From: Microvirga calopogonii
Lineage (GTDB): Bacteria > Pseudomonadota > Alphaproteobacteria > Rhizobiales > Beijerinckiaceae
Direction of reading: 5' to 3'
DNA length: 48,030 bases
NCBI RefSeq assembly: GCF_003347665.1
Contig: NZ_QDGA01000037.1
Coordinates: 1-48,030 of the forward strand
Part shown: positions 16,248-25,301 of the stretch, one piece after another
How positions within the stretch are numbered: the first letter of the stretch is position 1
How the letters are laid out: the number at the start of each line of letters is the position of its first letter
The notes under the pieces: generated by a model
What the model saw: the letters and a program-made list of their open reading frames with translations, nothing else
What the model was told of the DNA's origin: nothing
The model's database searches: none
Translations under genes and position numbers: made by a program

Positions 16248-17546
16248 CTACGAGCGAGGCCCCGCCTCCGGGAACCGGACCGTGAAGCGGGCGCCCTGCC
16301 CCGGCTCGCTGGCGATGTCGAGCTGGGCGCGATGGCGGTTGACGATGTGCTTGACGATGGCGAGCCCGAGACCGGTTCCGCCCTTGTCCCGGCTCTGCAC
16401 CACGTCGACCCGGTAGAACCGCTCGGTCAGGCGCGGCAGGTGCTCGGGCCCGATGCCCGGGCCATAATCCTTCACCGAGAAGGCGACCTGCGGCACCGGC
16501 TCTCCGGTCCGGACGACCTCCACATCCACCCTCCCGCCGCTCTCGCCGTATTTCACCGCGTTCTCGATCAGGTTCTCCGCCACGCGCAGGAGCTCGTCCC
16601 GGTCGCCGAGGACGAGGACGGGCCGGTCCGGCAGAGTCGCCCGGATGGCCACGCCCCTTTCCTGCGCCAAGGGCGAGAGGGTTTCGACCATCTGTGAGGC
16701 GATGGAGGCGAGATCGAGGGTCTGGGTGGGCGACAGGTGGGCGCGCATCTCGATGCGGGACAGGGACAGGAGATCGTCGATCAGGCGCTTCATGCGCTGC
16801 GCCTGGCCCTTCATGATGTCGAGGAATCTCTCCCTGGCCTTGGCATCGTCGCGGGCGGGCCCCTGAAGAGTTTCGACGAATCCCAGAAGCGAGGCCAGGG
16901 GCGTGCGCAGCTCATGGCTCGCATTGGCGACGAAATCGGCCCGCATGGCCTCCAGCCGCCGGGCCGATGTGAGATCGCGGAAGAACAGGACGACGCCCGC
17001 CTTCACCTCCGCATCCGCGACGTCCGCCTGCAGGGGGCCGATATGGACCTCGAAGGTCCGCTCCGTCGGGATGCGCTCCGAATACTCGACCTTGAGGGCC
17101 TGGCCGCTGTCCAGCACCTCCTGGATGCCGTCGAGCACGTCCGGGGTACGCAGGGCAAAGGACAGGGGGTGTCCGGCCTTCAGGCCCGCCAGAAGATCGT
17201 AGGCGGCCCGGTTCGCCTCGATCACCACGGCCCGCTGATCCACCAGAATGACCGGATCGGGGATCTGGGCCAGAACCGCCTCGGCCACGCTGGAGCGGGA
17301 ATTCGCCTTCGGCGTCAGGGTGATCCTGGTTCCGAGCCCGAGACTGCGCTTGGGGGCGGCGACGAGAAATCCCGCGAGAACGGCAACCGCGGCCCAGACC
17401 AGGAGCCATCCGTCCCCTTGGCCCCGCACCAGTGAAACGAGGACCAGCACGAAACAGGTCACGACCGTCCCGCGCAGGGCGACGTCACGGATGGCAGAGG
17501 CTCCCTGTCGGAGGGTGTCCGGCGAGAGGTCGTCGGGATCGCTCAT
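16248..17546 (-). CDS. phoR: phosphate regulon sensor kinase PhoR
   Basis: The membrane histidine kinase that phosphorylates PhoB when PstSCAB and PhoU signal low phosphate. The 432 residues have two hydrophobic segments (about 26-41 and 46-64) with almost no periplasmic loop, a PAS domain (about 90-195, IPDPVILVDQRAVVIEANRAA), the phospho-accepting His211 in ASHELRTPLASLLGF, and an ATP-binding domain with NLIENAVKYG, DYGPGIG and GGTGLGLAIVKHI. It is immediately upstream of the pst operon, outside the Pho box. The ATG at 17546 has no strong ribosome-binding site; it may be translated from a message shared with the upstream membrane protein gene, 54 bases away. Confidence 0.94.
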   Translation of the reverse strand: MSDPDDLSPDTLRQGASAIRDVALRGTVVTCFVLVLVSLVRGQGDGWLLVWAAVAVLAGFLVAAPKRSLGLGTRITLTPKANSRSSVAEAVLAQIPDPVILVDQRAVVIEANRAAYDLLAGLKAGHPLSFALRTPDVLDGIQEVLDSGQALKVEYSERIPTERTFEVHIGPLQADVADAEVKAGVVLFFRDLTSARRLEAMRADFVANASHELRTPLASLLGFVETLQGPARDDAKARERFLDIMKGQAQRMKRLIDDLLSLSRIEMRAHLSPTQTLDLASIASQMVETLSPLAQERGVAIRATLPDRPVLVLGDRDELLRVAENLIENAVKYGESGGRVDVEVVRTGEPVPQVAFSVKDYGPGIGPEHLPRLTERFYRVDVVQSRDKGGTGLGLAIVKHIVNRHRAQLDIASEPGQGARFTVRFPEAGPRS

Positions 17547-17600
17547 GGGGGGTGTCTCGGAGGCGCGGTCTACCTTCTTTAGGAGAGGCAGGCCCAGGTG

Positions 17601-18665
17601 TCATCTCCCGCCGAGTTCGACCTCGCCCGCAAGTTCCTCGTCATCCGGCTTGAAGGACAGCCGGGCGGCCCGGATGCGATTGCGGATCTCGTAGGCCCCG
17701 AGGATCGCAAGGGCGATCACGAAGGGGATGAGGTAATAGCAAAGGCGGTAGAGGAGCAGCGCTCCCAGGACCTGCTCCCGGGGATAGTTCGACAGGGCCA
17801 GAAGAATGGTGGCCTCGAAGACCCCGAGCCCGCCCGGTGCATGGCTCGCCACGCCGAGCATGACGGCGAAGATGTAGACCGCCAGAAAGGTCTCGAAACT
17901 GAGATTGTGGCCCCCGGGCAGCAATACGAAGAGAACCCCTGCGCCGGCGCAGACGTCGCCGGCGCCGATCAGGATCTGGGCCAGGGACAGGCGAAAGCCC
18001 GGCAGTTCCAGCTTCCAGCCCTGGATCCTCACGGCGCGGCGCTTGATCGAGACCCAGACCATATAGCCGATGACGAAGATCGCCGCGCCCAGGCCCGCCA
18101 GCTGGTTCATCCAGATATGGGTGTAGACGAGGCTTGCCAGCTCGTCAGCCTTGCTGATCAGGCTCAAGGCGAGGACGAGCGCCATGCCGAGCCAGAAGGT
18201 CACACCGGCGATCACGGTGAGGCTCGCCACCCGTCCCGGGCTGACGCCCTTGGGGGAATAGATCCAGTAGCGGACCGTGCCGGCCGTCAGCAGGGGAAAC
18301 CCGAGCGTGAAGCTCACCGCGTAACTCGTGAAGGAGGCGAGCGCGGTCGTCCGATAGGGGATCTGCAGCTTGAGCTGCCGCAGGGCAATGGCATCGTAGC
18401 AGGTCAACAGGCTGTAGCTGATGGCGGTGAGGAGGACCGCGAGCCCGATCTGGCGCAGGCTTGCGGCCGTGAAGGCCGCTTTCAGCTCGTTGACATCGAT
18501 TTCCGATACGATGTGCCAGAGAACGACCAGCGAAGCACCGAACAGGAGAATGCTCGCCGCCATCCCGATCCAGGCGAACCGGCGGGAACGGCGCTCCTTC
18601 GGATGAAGGGCTTCGGCAGAGGACATCTCCGGCTGGGGCGCCGGGCGGGGGCTCAAATCATTCAT
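17601..18665 (-). CDS. UPF0104 / LPG-synthase transmembrane-family protein
   Basis: A 354-residue inner-membrane protein with about eight hydrophobic segments, related to the N-terminal flippase-like domain of MprF (lysylphosphatidylglycerol synthase). Family marks include the repeated small-residue membrane helices, FTSYAVSFTLGFPLLTAGTVRYW and SHAPGGLGVFEATILLAL. The C-terminal aminoacyl-transferase domain of MprF is absent, so it should not itself make lysyl-PG; lipid translocation is an inference. Its 3' end is 54 bases before phoR on the same strand, so the two may be co-transcribed. Confidence 0.8.
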   Translation of the reverse strand: MNDLSPRPAPQPEMSSAEALHPKERRSRRFAWIGMAASILLFGASLVVLWHIVSEIDVNELKAAFTAASLRQIGLAVLLTAISYSLLTCYDAIALRQLKLQIPYRTTALASFTSYAVSFTLGFPLLTAGTVRYWIYSPKGVSPGRVASLTVIAGVTFWLGMALVLALSLISKADELASLVYTHIWMNQLAGLGAAIFVIGYMVWVSIKRRAVRIQGWKLELPGFRLSLAQILIGAGDVCAGAGVLFVLLPGGHNLSFETFLAVYIFAVMLGVASHAPGGLGVFEATILLALSNYPREQVLGALLLYRLCYYLIPFVIALAILGAYEIRNRIRAARLSFKPDDEELAGEVELGGR

Positions 18666-18984
18666 GAAAACGGTCTATCAGCCTCAGCGTGGAAAAGATC
18701 GCATCGGGTACGAGGGCTGTCCTGCATCTATGCTCTGGCCGAAGGAACCGCCAGACGTCGGCCGCCTTTTAGATCATCGGACCCAAAAGTGAAATGCACT
18801 TTCGGGATCCATCCGATGCTCCACCTTTTGAAGAGCGCATCGGTTTCGACAGGCTGGCGCTACGCTTTCGCCGGAGAAATCGCTGCGGACGACCGATGTG
18901 GGTTGTCAGCCCCGAAAAAGGCCTACAACAATGGTTCCGCTGCATCGGAGACTTGGCTGCAGGGTCGGTCCTCAGGAGTTTTGA
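18666..18984. other. divergent intergenic region, flippase-like gene / HWE kinase
   Basis: No gene is seen. It contains the family B palindrome at 18774-18820. The rest should hold the promoters of the two divergent genes, but I could not identify clear -35/-10 pairs. Confidence 0.4.
18774..18820. repeat. palindromic repeat family B, copy 2
   Basis: TCATCGGACCCAAAAGTGAAAT then GCACTTTCGGGATCCATCCGATGCT form the same imperfect palindrome as 16017-16064, with few base differences. It lies in the divergent region before the HWE kinase gene. Confidence 0.75.
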
Positions 18985-20376
18985 GTGGATTTCAAGGAAA
19001 CGGAAACGCAATTTGCTGTTCTGGCGGAGTCGCTGCCTCAACTCGTCTGGTCGTCCCGCCCCGATGGATCTGTTGATTACGTGAATCGCCGGTGGCGTGA
19101 GTTCACAGGGCTTTCCAGCGAGCAGCTTTTTGGGAACGGCTGGGAAGCGGCCATTCACCCCGACGACCTGCCTGAAGTCCTGCAGCATTGGCACAGATCC
19201 CTGGAAGCCGGGCAGGATTATGAACGGGAGTACCGTGTCAGGACGGCTGCTGGCGACTACGAATGGTTTCTCACCCGGGCCATTCCGATCCAGGACCTGA
19301 CGGGAAAGATCACCCGCTGGTTCGGCACGAGCACCAACATCAATGCCCAGAAGAAGGCCGACGAGACCATCCGCATGCTCGAGAGCCAGTACCGCCTTGC
19401 TCTGGAGGCCGCCGATCTCGGGACATGGCAGATCGACCTGGAAAAGCAGCTAATCACCTGGGACGAGGGCTCATGCGCTCTCTACCACATTCCCCACAAC
19501 GGATTTTACAGCATGACCCTGGAAGACGCCTGGGCAATGATCCACCCGGAGGATGTGGAAGGCGTCAAAGAGCGGATCGCAGCAGCGGCTGCCTCCGGAT
19601 CCGACGGCAAGTACGACAACGAGTATCGCGCCATCCTACCCGATGGGAAACTTCGCTGGTTCCGCTCGCATGGACAGGCCGTTTACGCGAACGAGGACAA
19701 GAATCGTCGTGCCATCAGCATTTGTGGCGTCGTCAGCGACATTACGGAACATCACGCTCTAGAGGAGGCCCAAAAGCTTCTGACACGGGAGCTCAACCAC
19801 CGGGTGAAGAACCTGTTTGCCATCGCCAACGGCATGGTCTCGATGACCGCCCGCACGGCGAAGGACACGAAGGACATGGCCAATGCCCTGCGCGGGCGCC
19901 TGAGTGCCCTGTCGCGGGCCCACGAACTGGTGCAGCCCGTCACGGCAGGTGAGCCGGGCAAAGGTTCGGACGTGGAGCTTGCGCGGCTGATCGAGGCGGT
20001 TCTGGAACCCTACCGGCAGGCCGGCCAGAACAAGATCACCATCGAGGGACCGAGCGTTCTCGTCGGGTCCAACACGACCACGAGCCTTGCCCTCGTCCTG
20101 CACGAACTCGCGACGAACGCCGCCAAATACGGCTGCCTGTCCTGCCAGGAGGGCGTATTGGCCATCCGGTGGAGCTTGCAGGATGAGAATGTCGATTTTC
20201 ACTGGACCGAGACCGGCGGCCCCCGCATCGAGACACCCCCGACCTTTGAAGGGTTCGGCACCCAGCTGTCGCAGCGAAGCATCACGGGGCAGCTCGGCGG
20301 CACGCTCGATCGGGACTGGCGTCCGGAAGGCTTGTGCGTTCATATGGTCCTGCCGCTCAACCGCCTGACCGCCTGA
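18985..20376 (+). CDS. PAS-domain HWE-family sensor histidine kinase
   Basis: A 463-residue soluble kinase without membrane segments. Two PAS/PAC units occupy about 8-125 and 135-258 (LVWSSRPDGSVDYVNRRW, YEWFLTRAIPI, LRWFRSHGQAVY). The HWE kinase core follows: phospho-accepting His272 in ELNHRVKNLFAIANGM, the N-box LVLHELATNAAKYG, and WTETGG giving the W-x-E mark. HWE kinases often govern the general stress response or light responses in this order, but no LOV cysteine motif and no response regulator gene is adjacent, so the signal is unknown. The GTG at 18985 follows CAGGAG at a good distance. cobP starts 6 bases after its stop. Confidence 0.87.
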   Translation: MDFKETETQFAVLAESLPQLVWSSRPDGSVDYVNRRWREFTGLSSEQLFGNGWEAAIHPDDLPEVLQHWHRSLEAGQDYEREYRVRTAAGDYEWFLTRAIPIQDLTGKITRWFGTSTNINAQKKADETIRMLESQYRLALEAADLGTWQIDLEKQLITWDEGSCALYHIPHNGFYSMTLEDAWAMIHPEDVEGVKERIAAAAASGSDGKYDNEYRAILPDGKLRWFRSHGQAVYANEDKNRRAISICGVVSDITEHHALEEAQKLLTRELNHRVKNLFAIANGMVSMTARTAKDTKDMANALRGRLSALSRAHELVQPVTAGEPGKGSDVELARLIEAVLEPYRQAGQNKITIEGPSVLVGSNTTTSLALVLHELATNAAKYGCLSCQEGVLAIRWSLQDENVDFHWTETGGPRIETPPTFEGFGTQLSQRSITGQLGGTLDRDWRPEGLCVHMVLPLNRLTA

Positions 20377-20382
20377 TCGACC

Positions 20383-20928
20383 ATGTCCACCTATCGCCGC
20401 GTCCTGGTCCTGGGCGGAGCCCGCTCCGGAAAAAGCCGCACCGCGCTGCAGCTCGCCGAGAGCACGTCCACGGAGCGGACCTACATCGCTACGGCCCAGG
20501 CCTATGACGAGGAAATGCGCGAGCGGATCGCGCAGCATCGCACCGAGCGCGACGGATCGTGGCGAACGGTCGACGCACCCCTCGATCTCGTGGAAGCCGT
20601 GCGGACGCAGACCGCACCCGGGCGAGCCGTGCTGGTCGATTGCCTGACCCTGTGGCTGTCCAACATCATCCTGGCCGAGCGCGACCCGATCCATGAGGCT
20701 GACCGGCTGGTTCAGGCCGTTCAGGACGCGGGAGGGCCGCTGATCCTCGTGTCGAACGAGGTCGGTCAGAGCATCGTGCCCGCGACGCCTTTGGGACGGC
20801 GGTTCCGTGACGAGCAGGGCCGCCTCAACCAGAGAATCGCGGAGGCCTGCGAGGCCGTTGTCTTCGTCGCGGCCGGCTGCCCGATCCTGCTCAAGCCGGC
20901 CCCTCCCCTGCAGCTGAGGCTGGAATAA
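20383..20928 (+). CDS. cobP: adenosylcobinamide kinase / adenosylcobinamide-phosphate guanylyltransferase
   Basis: A bifunctional enzyme (CobP, or CobU in enterobacteria) that phosphorylates adenosylcobinamide and transfers GMP to it, giving AdoCbi-GDP in the lower-ligand stage of B12 synthesis and salvage. The 181 residues show the P-loop GGARSGKS at 11-18, the guanylation region with YIATAQAYDEEM and RIAQHRTER (histidine acceptor), DCLTLWLSN and VSNEVGQSIVP. Length is typical. It follows the HWE kinase by 6 bases and converges on a BtuF-like binding protein gene. Confidence 0.93.
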   Translation: MSTYRRVLVLGGARSGKSRTALQLAESTSTERTYIATAQAYDEEMRERIAQHRTERDGSWRTVDAPLDLVEAVRTQTAPGRAVLVDCLTLWLSNIILAERDPIHEADRLVQAVQDAGGPLILVSNEVGQSIVPATPLGRRFRDEQGRLNQRIAEACEAVVFVAAGCPILLKPAPPLQLRLE

Positions 20929-20937
20929 CGCCGTCGG

Positions 20938-21789
20938 TCACCGGATCCTGGCCCGCACCTCGGCGCCCAAGGCATCGATGGCGGCGGGCGTCGAGGGGCC
21001 GCCGCAGATGGTGAGCCGGCCGGGAAGCGCCAGGCGCCGGTTGGAGGGTAACGCCTTAGTCAGGGCCGGGTGAGCGAAAAGCGCCGTGCCGTTGTCGACC
21101 GCCTGGCTCGACGCCTCATCGACAAGCATGAAATCCGGTGGCGTCGTTACAAGGGCCTCGAGCCTCGCCACGCCGCCGTGAGTCAGCCCCAGCGCCTCCT
21201 GATGCAGCCTGAAACCCATATGGACCAGGATCTCGCCGAGTAACGACCGGGCTCCCATGACCCAACCGCCTCGCTCATAGACGAGGATGCTGGGGCCCCT
21301 TGGAACAATGGCCTTCACCCGATCCAAGCTTGCGTCGATCTGAGCGATCAAGTCCTCGCCGCGCTCCGGATGCCCGAGCCTTCGGGCCAAGGCGCGGATC
21401 TGCCCGCGCCCGTCCTCCAGGCTCGTCCAGGGCCCGAAGGTCAGAACCTCCAGCCCCTGCCGCCTCAAGAGGGCGACCTGCTCCTGCTGGCCGTAGGTGC
21501 CCGTCAGCACGAGATCAGGATTGGCGAAGAGGACGGCCTCGGCGCCGCCGTCGCTCCGGGACACCCCAGCGGCCTTTCCGGCCAGAAACGAGAGAGACAT
21601 GTCCGCGGCGAGACGGCTGACAGACAAGATCTGGCTCCGGTCGGCCAGAGCCAGAAGAAGCTGGTCGGTGCAAAGGTTGAGGGAGGCGACTCGAACAGGC
21701 CTTGTCTGAGCCTGCGCACCCGCGGAGAAGAGCGTCAGGCACGACAGCAGAACCAATGCTGCGCGGCAGCTGACAGAGCGGTGGAGCAT
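20938..21789 (-). CDS. cobalamin/iron-type ABC transporter substrate-binding protein
   Basis: A periplasmic binding protein of the helical-backbone class (BtuF/FhuD type), 283 residues. A signal peptide spans about 1-28 (MLHRSVSCRAALVLLSC..AGAQAQ). The fold marks are VRVASLNLCTDQLLLALAD, DLVLTGTYGQQEQVALLRRQG and a long central helix. Being next to cobP suggests a corrinoid ligand, though iron-siderophore is possible. No permease or ATPase gene is adjacent. The ATG at 21789 is chosen for the signal peptide; an in-frame GTG at 21813 is an alternative. Confidence 0.75.
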   Translation of the reverse strand: MLHRSVSCRAALVLLSCLTLFSAGAQAQTRPVRVASLNLCTDQLLLALADRSQILSVSRLAADMSLSFLAGKAAGVSRSDGGAEAVLFANPDLVLTGTYGQQEQVALLRRQGLEVLTFGPWTSLEDGRGQIRALARRLGHPERGEDLIAQIDASLDRVKAIVPRGPSILVYERGGWVMGARSLLGEILVHMGFRLHQEALGLTHGGVARLEALVTTPPDFMLVDEASSQAVDNGTALFAHPALTKALPSNRRLALPGRLTICGGPSTPAAIDALGAEVRARIR

Positions 21790-21813
21790 TGTGGGTGTTT
21801 CGATCCCCGGCAC

Positions 21814-22259
21814 GCAAGTTCTCTATCATGCAGGACATATCGGCGGAAACGCTCGTCTATCCAGCAGGCCGGCAGGGCGCAAATTGGCCCTTCAACAGAA
21901 GGCCCGGACGGGAACATGGCACAGCCACCATGCTAGGCCGCGTGACCTGAGGATGCTCGAGCCTTTCAGTATTACCTTACCTTCGGTTAAGTTTATTAAG
22001 CTATTGTCATCTCATCACATCGTATTATTCACCCTGCGTCATCTCGCCATCAGTCATGTCTTCCGTCAACAAAGCTTTTCGTTGAAAAACAAGGCTTATT
22101 CGAAGATGAACGTCTATTAATAAACCAACACAAATCGTCGCACCCTGGAACATTTTCGGATTTTTACCGCCAAGCTGACCTATTCTGGACATATCAGGCC
22201 ATCACATACTTTCCCCGTCGAACGAAGAACGACCGTACACCCGCCTCGGTGGAGAAACG
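21814..22259. promoter_or_regulatory. 446-base intergenic region with AT-rich core
   Basis: Divergent spacer between the BtuF-like gene and the lytic transglycosylase gene. The part from about 21960 to 22140 is much more AT-rich than anything nearby and holds short runs such as TTTATTAAG and TCTATTAATAAACC. A 109-codon frame across it shows no family resemblance. I see no cobalamin riboswitch elements. It probably carries promoters of both genes. Confidence 0.45.
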
Positions 22260-23444
22260 GTGCATTTGTGGGGACTTATCCATATGCAAATCGCTCTGAC
22301 AGCGTCTCAGGACGCATGCCAGCAGACGGCTATTTGCCTTGAGAACGAGAGGAAGACCGGTTTCCGGTCCCTTGTTGACGCTTGCCGCTCACCCTCGCAG
22401 GGAGGGAAAACCCTGCTGGATCTCACCAAGTGCTTCGGGCTCAGCGCATGCCTGACGATTGGCATCGGCACGGCGATCCACACGCATTCCGCCTCGGCGG
22501 CCGAGGCATGGACGGCATTGCCGCCGAGCCTCGACGCCGGTCCGAATGCCATCCGGCTGCCGCCCGCCCCTTCGACGGCGCCATTCTCCATGTCCAGCCA
22601 GGAAGCAGCATCAGCCGATCCGCTCGAAGCCATCGTTCCGGCCGCGGCAGCGGAAGCGACGACGGCGGAACTGCAGAGGCAGATCATCCTGTCCATTCCT
22701 CTGACGGAAGAACCAGCTTCGGCGGGTTCCAAGGATGGGGAGACTGTTTCCCGCGAACTTACGGAATTCATGGAGTTCGAGGAGATGCGCGTTCCCGTCT
22801 GGATCGTCGACACGATCCTGCGGGCATCCAAGGCCACCGGCGCCGATCCGGTCTACATGATGGCGCTTGCCGACAAGGAATCGAGCTTTCTGCCCGGCAA
22901 CAAGGCCTCGACTTCTTCCGCCGTCGGCCTGTTCCAGTTCATCACCAGCACCTGGCTCGATGCGGTACGCTCGTTCGGTCCCCTGCATGGACTGACGGCT
23001 GAAGCCGAGGCAATCTCGGGCGCGGGAGCCAAGATCGACGTGGCGGACGCCACGATGCGCGAGCACATTCTCGGACTGCGCCGGAACCCTTACATTTCAG
23101 CCCTCATGGCGGCCGAGATGATGAAGCGTGACAAGGCCAAGATCGAAGGCAAGCTCGGGCGGCAGCTGAGCCGGTCGGAGTTCTATCTTTCCCATTTCTT
23201 CGGCGTCGACAGCGCGAGCAGGTTCATCGCCCTGGTGGACGACACACCGAAGAAGAGCGCGCCGGACGCCTTCCCGGCAGCCGCCAAGTCCAACAAGTCG
23301 CTGTTCTTCACCAAGGACGGCAAGAAGACCCGCCAGCTCAGCGTGGCCGAGGTCTATGACAAGATCGACGGGATGATCGACAAACGCCTCAACCGCTACG
23401 AGGCCGTATCGGCCCGTGCCACGGCTGACGCTTCACCCTTCTGA
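22260..23444 (+). CDS. lytic transglycosylase-like (SLT domain) protein
   Basis: A 394-residue envelope protein with a lysozyme-like SLT domain at about 175-310 that would cleave peptidoglycan glycan strands. The catalytic glutamate is Glu207 in ALADKESSF, followed by SSAVGLFQFITSTW, the usual substrate-groove motif. A hydrophobic segment at about 57-80 ending in HSASAAEA may be an internal signal or anchor after an unusual polar 50-residue start. The GTG at 22260 follows GGAG; an ATG at 22284 is an alternative. The 3' end overlaps the convergent MFS gene by 49 bases. Confidence 0.82.
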   Translation: MHLWGLIHMQIALTASQDACQQTAICLENERKTGFRSLVDACRSPSQGGKTLLDLTKCFGLSACLTIGIGTAIHTHSASAAEAWTALPPSLDAGPNAIRLPPAPSTAPFSMSSQEAASADPLEAIVPAAAAEATTAELQRQIILSIPLTEEPASAGSKDGETVSRELTEFMEFEEMRVPVWIVDTILRASKATGADPVYMMALADKESSFLPGNKASTSSAVGLFQFITSTWLDAVRSFGPLHGLTAEAEAISGAGAKIDVADATMREHILGLRRNPYISALMAAEMMKRDKAKIEGKLGRQLSRSEFYLSHFFGVDSASRFIALVDDTPKKSAPDAFPAAAKSNKSLFFTKDGKKTRQLSVAEVYDKIDGMIDKRLNRYEAVSARATADASPF

Positions 23445-24724
23445 TCGGACTCGTCCGCTCCGCGTCGGCTGTCCGCCGCAGGAGCCTGACCGTCGACGGC
23501 CTGGATGTCCGCACGGGGTGTCAGGCTTGCCGTGGCGGAGCTGGTGGGTGCGATATCGGCAAAGCCTCCCTTGGCCGGAGAGCGCTCCACCTGAAGAATC
23601 CGTACCACGATGAACGCGACGAGCCCGAGCGAGGCCACGCCCGAGTAGATGAACAGACCCTTCGGCCCCATCATCTCCATGGCCGCCGCGCCGAACAGAG
23701 GGCCGACGGTGACGCCGGCCGCCCAGGAAAACAGCAGCGTCCCGACCGTGGACACGATCTGCCCCGGATCGACGATATCGCACGCATGGGCCACGCAGAC
23801 CGAGTAGATGCATAGGGCCAAGCCGCCCCAGGCTGCGAACGACCAAAGGATCAGCAGGTTGGCACCCTGCGCACTGGCCCAGAGGATCAGAAGCGACACG
23901 AGGCTCGTCCCTGCGGCCAATCCCGCGATCACGTAACGCCGGTCCGCCCTGTCGGAGAGCCACCCGAGCGGCCATTGCATGGCCAGGCTGCCGGCCTGGA
24001 GAGCGAAGAGAAGGGCTGCGGCCTGGTCCTGGCTCAATCCGATGCTGACGCCGAAGACGGGCGTAATGGCGATGACCGGGCCGTTGACCAACCCGACCAC
24101 GAAGGCGCCCACTACGGCAGATGGCGCGGTGGCGAACAGCTTCCGAACCTCGATCCGCACGCCCTGCGGGGCGGCAGGCTCCGTTGTCGTCGTTGCGGCA
24201 ATCGGCAGGAGCGAGAGCGTGATCAGAGCGCTCACGGTCATGAACAGGCCGTCCGTACGGATATCGCCGAAGCCGATCCCGAGGGGAGACAGCATCAGGG
24301 CGACCTTGGTGCAGATCATGTAGATCGACAGGATCCGCCCGCGATGGCTCGACGTGGCGCGGGCGCTGATCCAACCGTCCGTCACGGTGAAGATGCAGGC
24401 AAGCGTGACGCCGGTCAGCCCGCGCAGAACGATCCAGGCCAAGGTCGAGTGCGCCTGTGTCATGGCGAGGATCAGGACGGCCACCATCGCTGCGAGGCTG
24501 GCGAAGGCCCGAATGTAACCCACATGCCTGATGAAGCTCGGAGCCAGGAAACAGCCCGTCGAGAAGCCGAGTCCGTAGGCGGCCGCCACGACGCCGATGG
24601 AGGCGACCGAAATCCCCTCGGCTTGCATGCGCAGGGGCATGAGCGCCTGAAGCAGACCGTTGCCAGCTTGCAGCAGGGTGGTTGCGGCCGTGATGGTCCA
24701 GATAAGGGCGAGGGAGGCGTTCAC
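23396..24724 (-). CDS. MFS transporter (YcaD/sugar-efflux-like)
   Basis: A 442-residue inner-membrane transporter of the major facilitator superfamily with about 12 hydrophobic segments in two halves, and a polar tail of about 65 residues from 378. Between helices 2 and 3 there is FIRHVGYIRAF in place of the usual GxxxDRxGRR loop, while the second half has WLSDRADRRYVI. It resembles the YcaD group of predicted transporters; the substrate is unknown. It starts with GTG and lacks a strong ribosome-binding site, so the start is uncertain. Its end overlaps the transglycosylase gene tail to tail. Confidence 0.8.
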   Translation of the reverse strand: MNASLALIWTITAATTLLQAGNGLLQALMPLRMQAEGISVASIGVVAAAYGLGFSTGCFLAPSFIRHVGYIRAFASLAAMVAVLILAMTQAHSTLAWIVLRGLTGVTLACIFTVTDGWISARATSSHRGRILSIYMICTKVALMLSPLGIGFGDIRTDGLFMTVSALITLSLLPIAATTTTEPAAPQGVRIEVRKLFATAPSAVVGAFVVGLVNGPVIAITPVFGVSIGLSQDQAAALLFALQAGSLAMQWPLGWLSDRADRRYVIAGLAAGTSLVSLLILWASAQGANLLILWSFAAWGGLALCIYSVCVAHACDIVDPGQIVSTVGTLLFSWAAGVTVGPLFGAAAMEMMGPKGLFIYSGVASLGLVAFIVVRILQVERSPAKGGFADIAPTSSATASLTPRADIQAVDGQAPAADSRRGADESDQKGEASAVARADTAS

Positions 24725-24882
24725 AATCGAATCGGGATGAAAGGCGGCGGGCGCGAAAGTCAGTCAGATAGAAGACAGGTGCCGCTTAAGATCAAGTTTC
24801 GATCGGAATGGACGGGGGTGTTCTTTAGTCGGTTCGGCATGCCCGGCCGGATCAGCCGGACATGCAGGAAAGCCGCCGGACC

Positions 24883-25113
24883 TCAATGGCCCGGCCGGTC
24901 CTTCTGAAAGCTCGCAAAAAGATAGAAACCGTTGAAGCGCACGCCTTCCATGGCCGCCTTCCGGTCGAACCCGAGCGGCGCGTCCTGGCTCTCGAGCCGC
25001 CCACCGAATTGCCAATGCGGTTCGACGACGAATGAAGGGACGGAGCGCTCTTCCGGCACGGCACAAACCAGCCCGTCCGGTTTCGTGCTTCGGAACAGAT
25101 TATATGAGTACAT
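24883..25113 (-). CDS. small conserved-looking hypothetical protein
   Basis: A 76-residue protein beginning MYSYNLFRSTKPDGLVCAVP, with one Cys, several aromatic residues and no signal peptide or membrane segment. GGGAGCAGGAC precedes the ATG at 25113, which supports translation; the frame is open further up to 25296, but that part lacks protein character. No function can be assigned. It is divergent from ggt. Confidence 0.6.
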   Translation of the reverse strand: MYSYNLFRSTKPDGLVCAVPEERSVPSFVVEPHWQFGGRLESQDAPLGFDRKAAMEGVRFNGFYLFASFQKDRPGH

Positions 25114-25301
25114 GTCCTGCTCCCTTATTCGCATCACGAATCGCACCCTGCCGGAAAAGAATGACAGGAGTGTGTTGTTGCATCGCAGCAAGTGCGGATT
25201 TTCTTCTTTTCGTCGGCCCGATGGAAGTGGCGCAAAGGGATGATCCTTTGTTAGGCTGACCCTCTCCATGGGACCGAAGAACCAGAGAGGAAGCACGCTG
25301 C

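Noticed and set aside
21791..22120. 109-codon plus-strand frame upstream of the transglycosylase gene
   Set aside because: It runs through the AT-rich spacer and the start of the BtuF-like gene, with no ribosome-binding site and no protein character.
20929..22259. Cobalamin riboswitch near cobP or the BtuF-like gene
   Set aside because: No B12-box-like conserved segment seen; cobP follows the kinase gene by 6 bases and the region before the BtuF-like gene lacks the usual folds.
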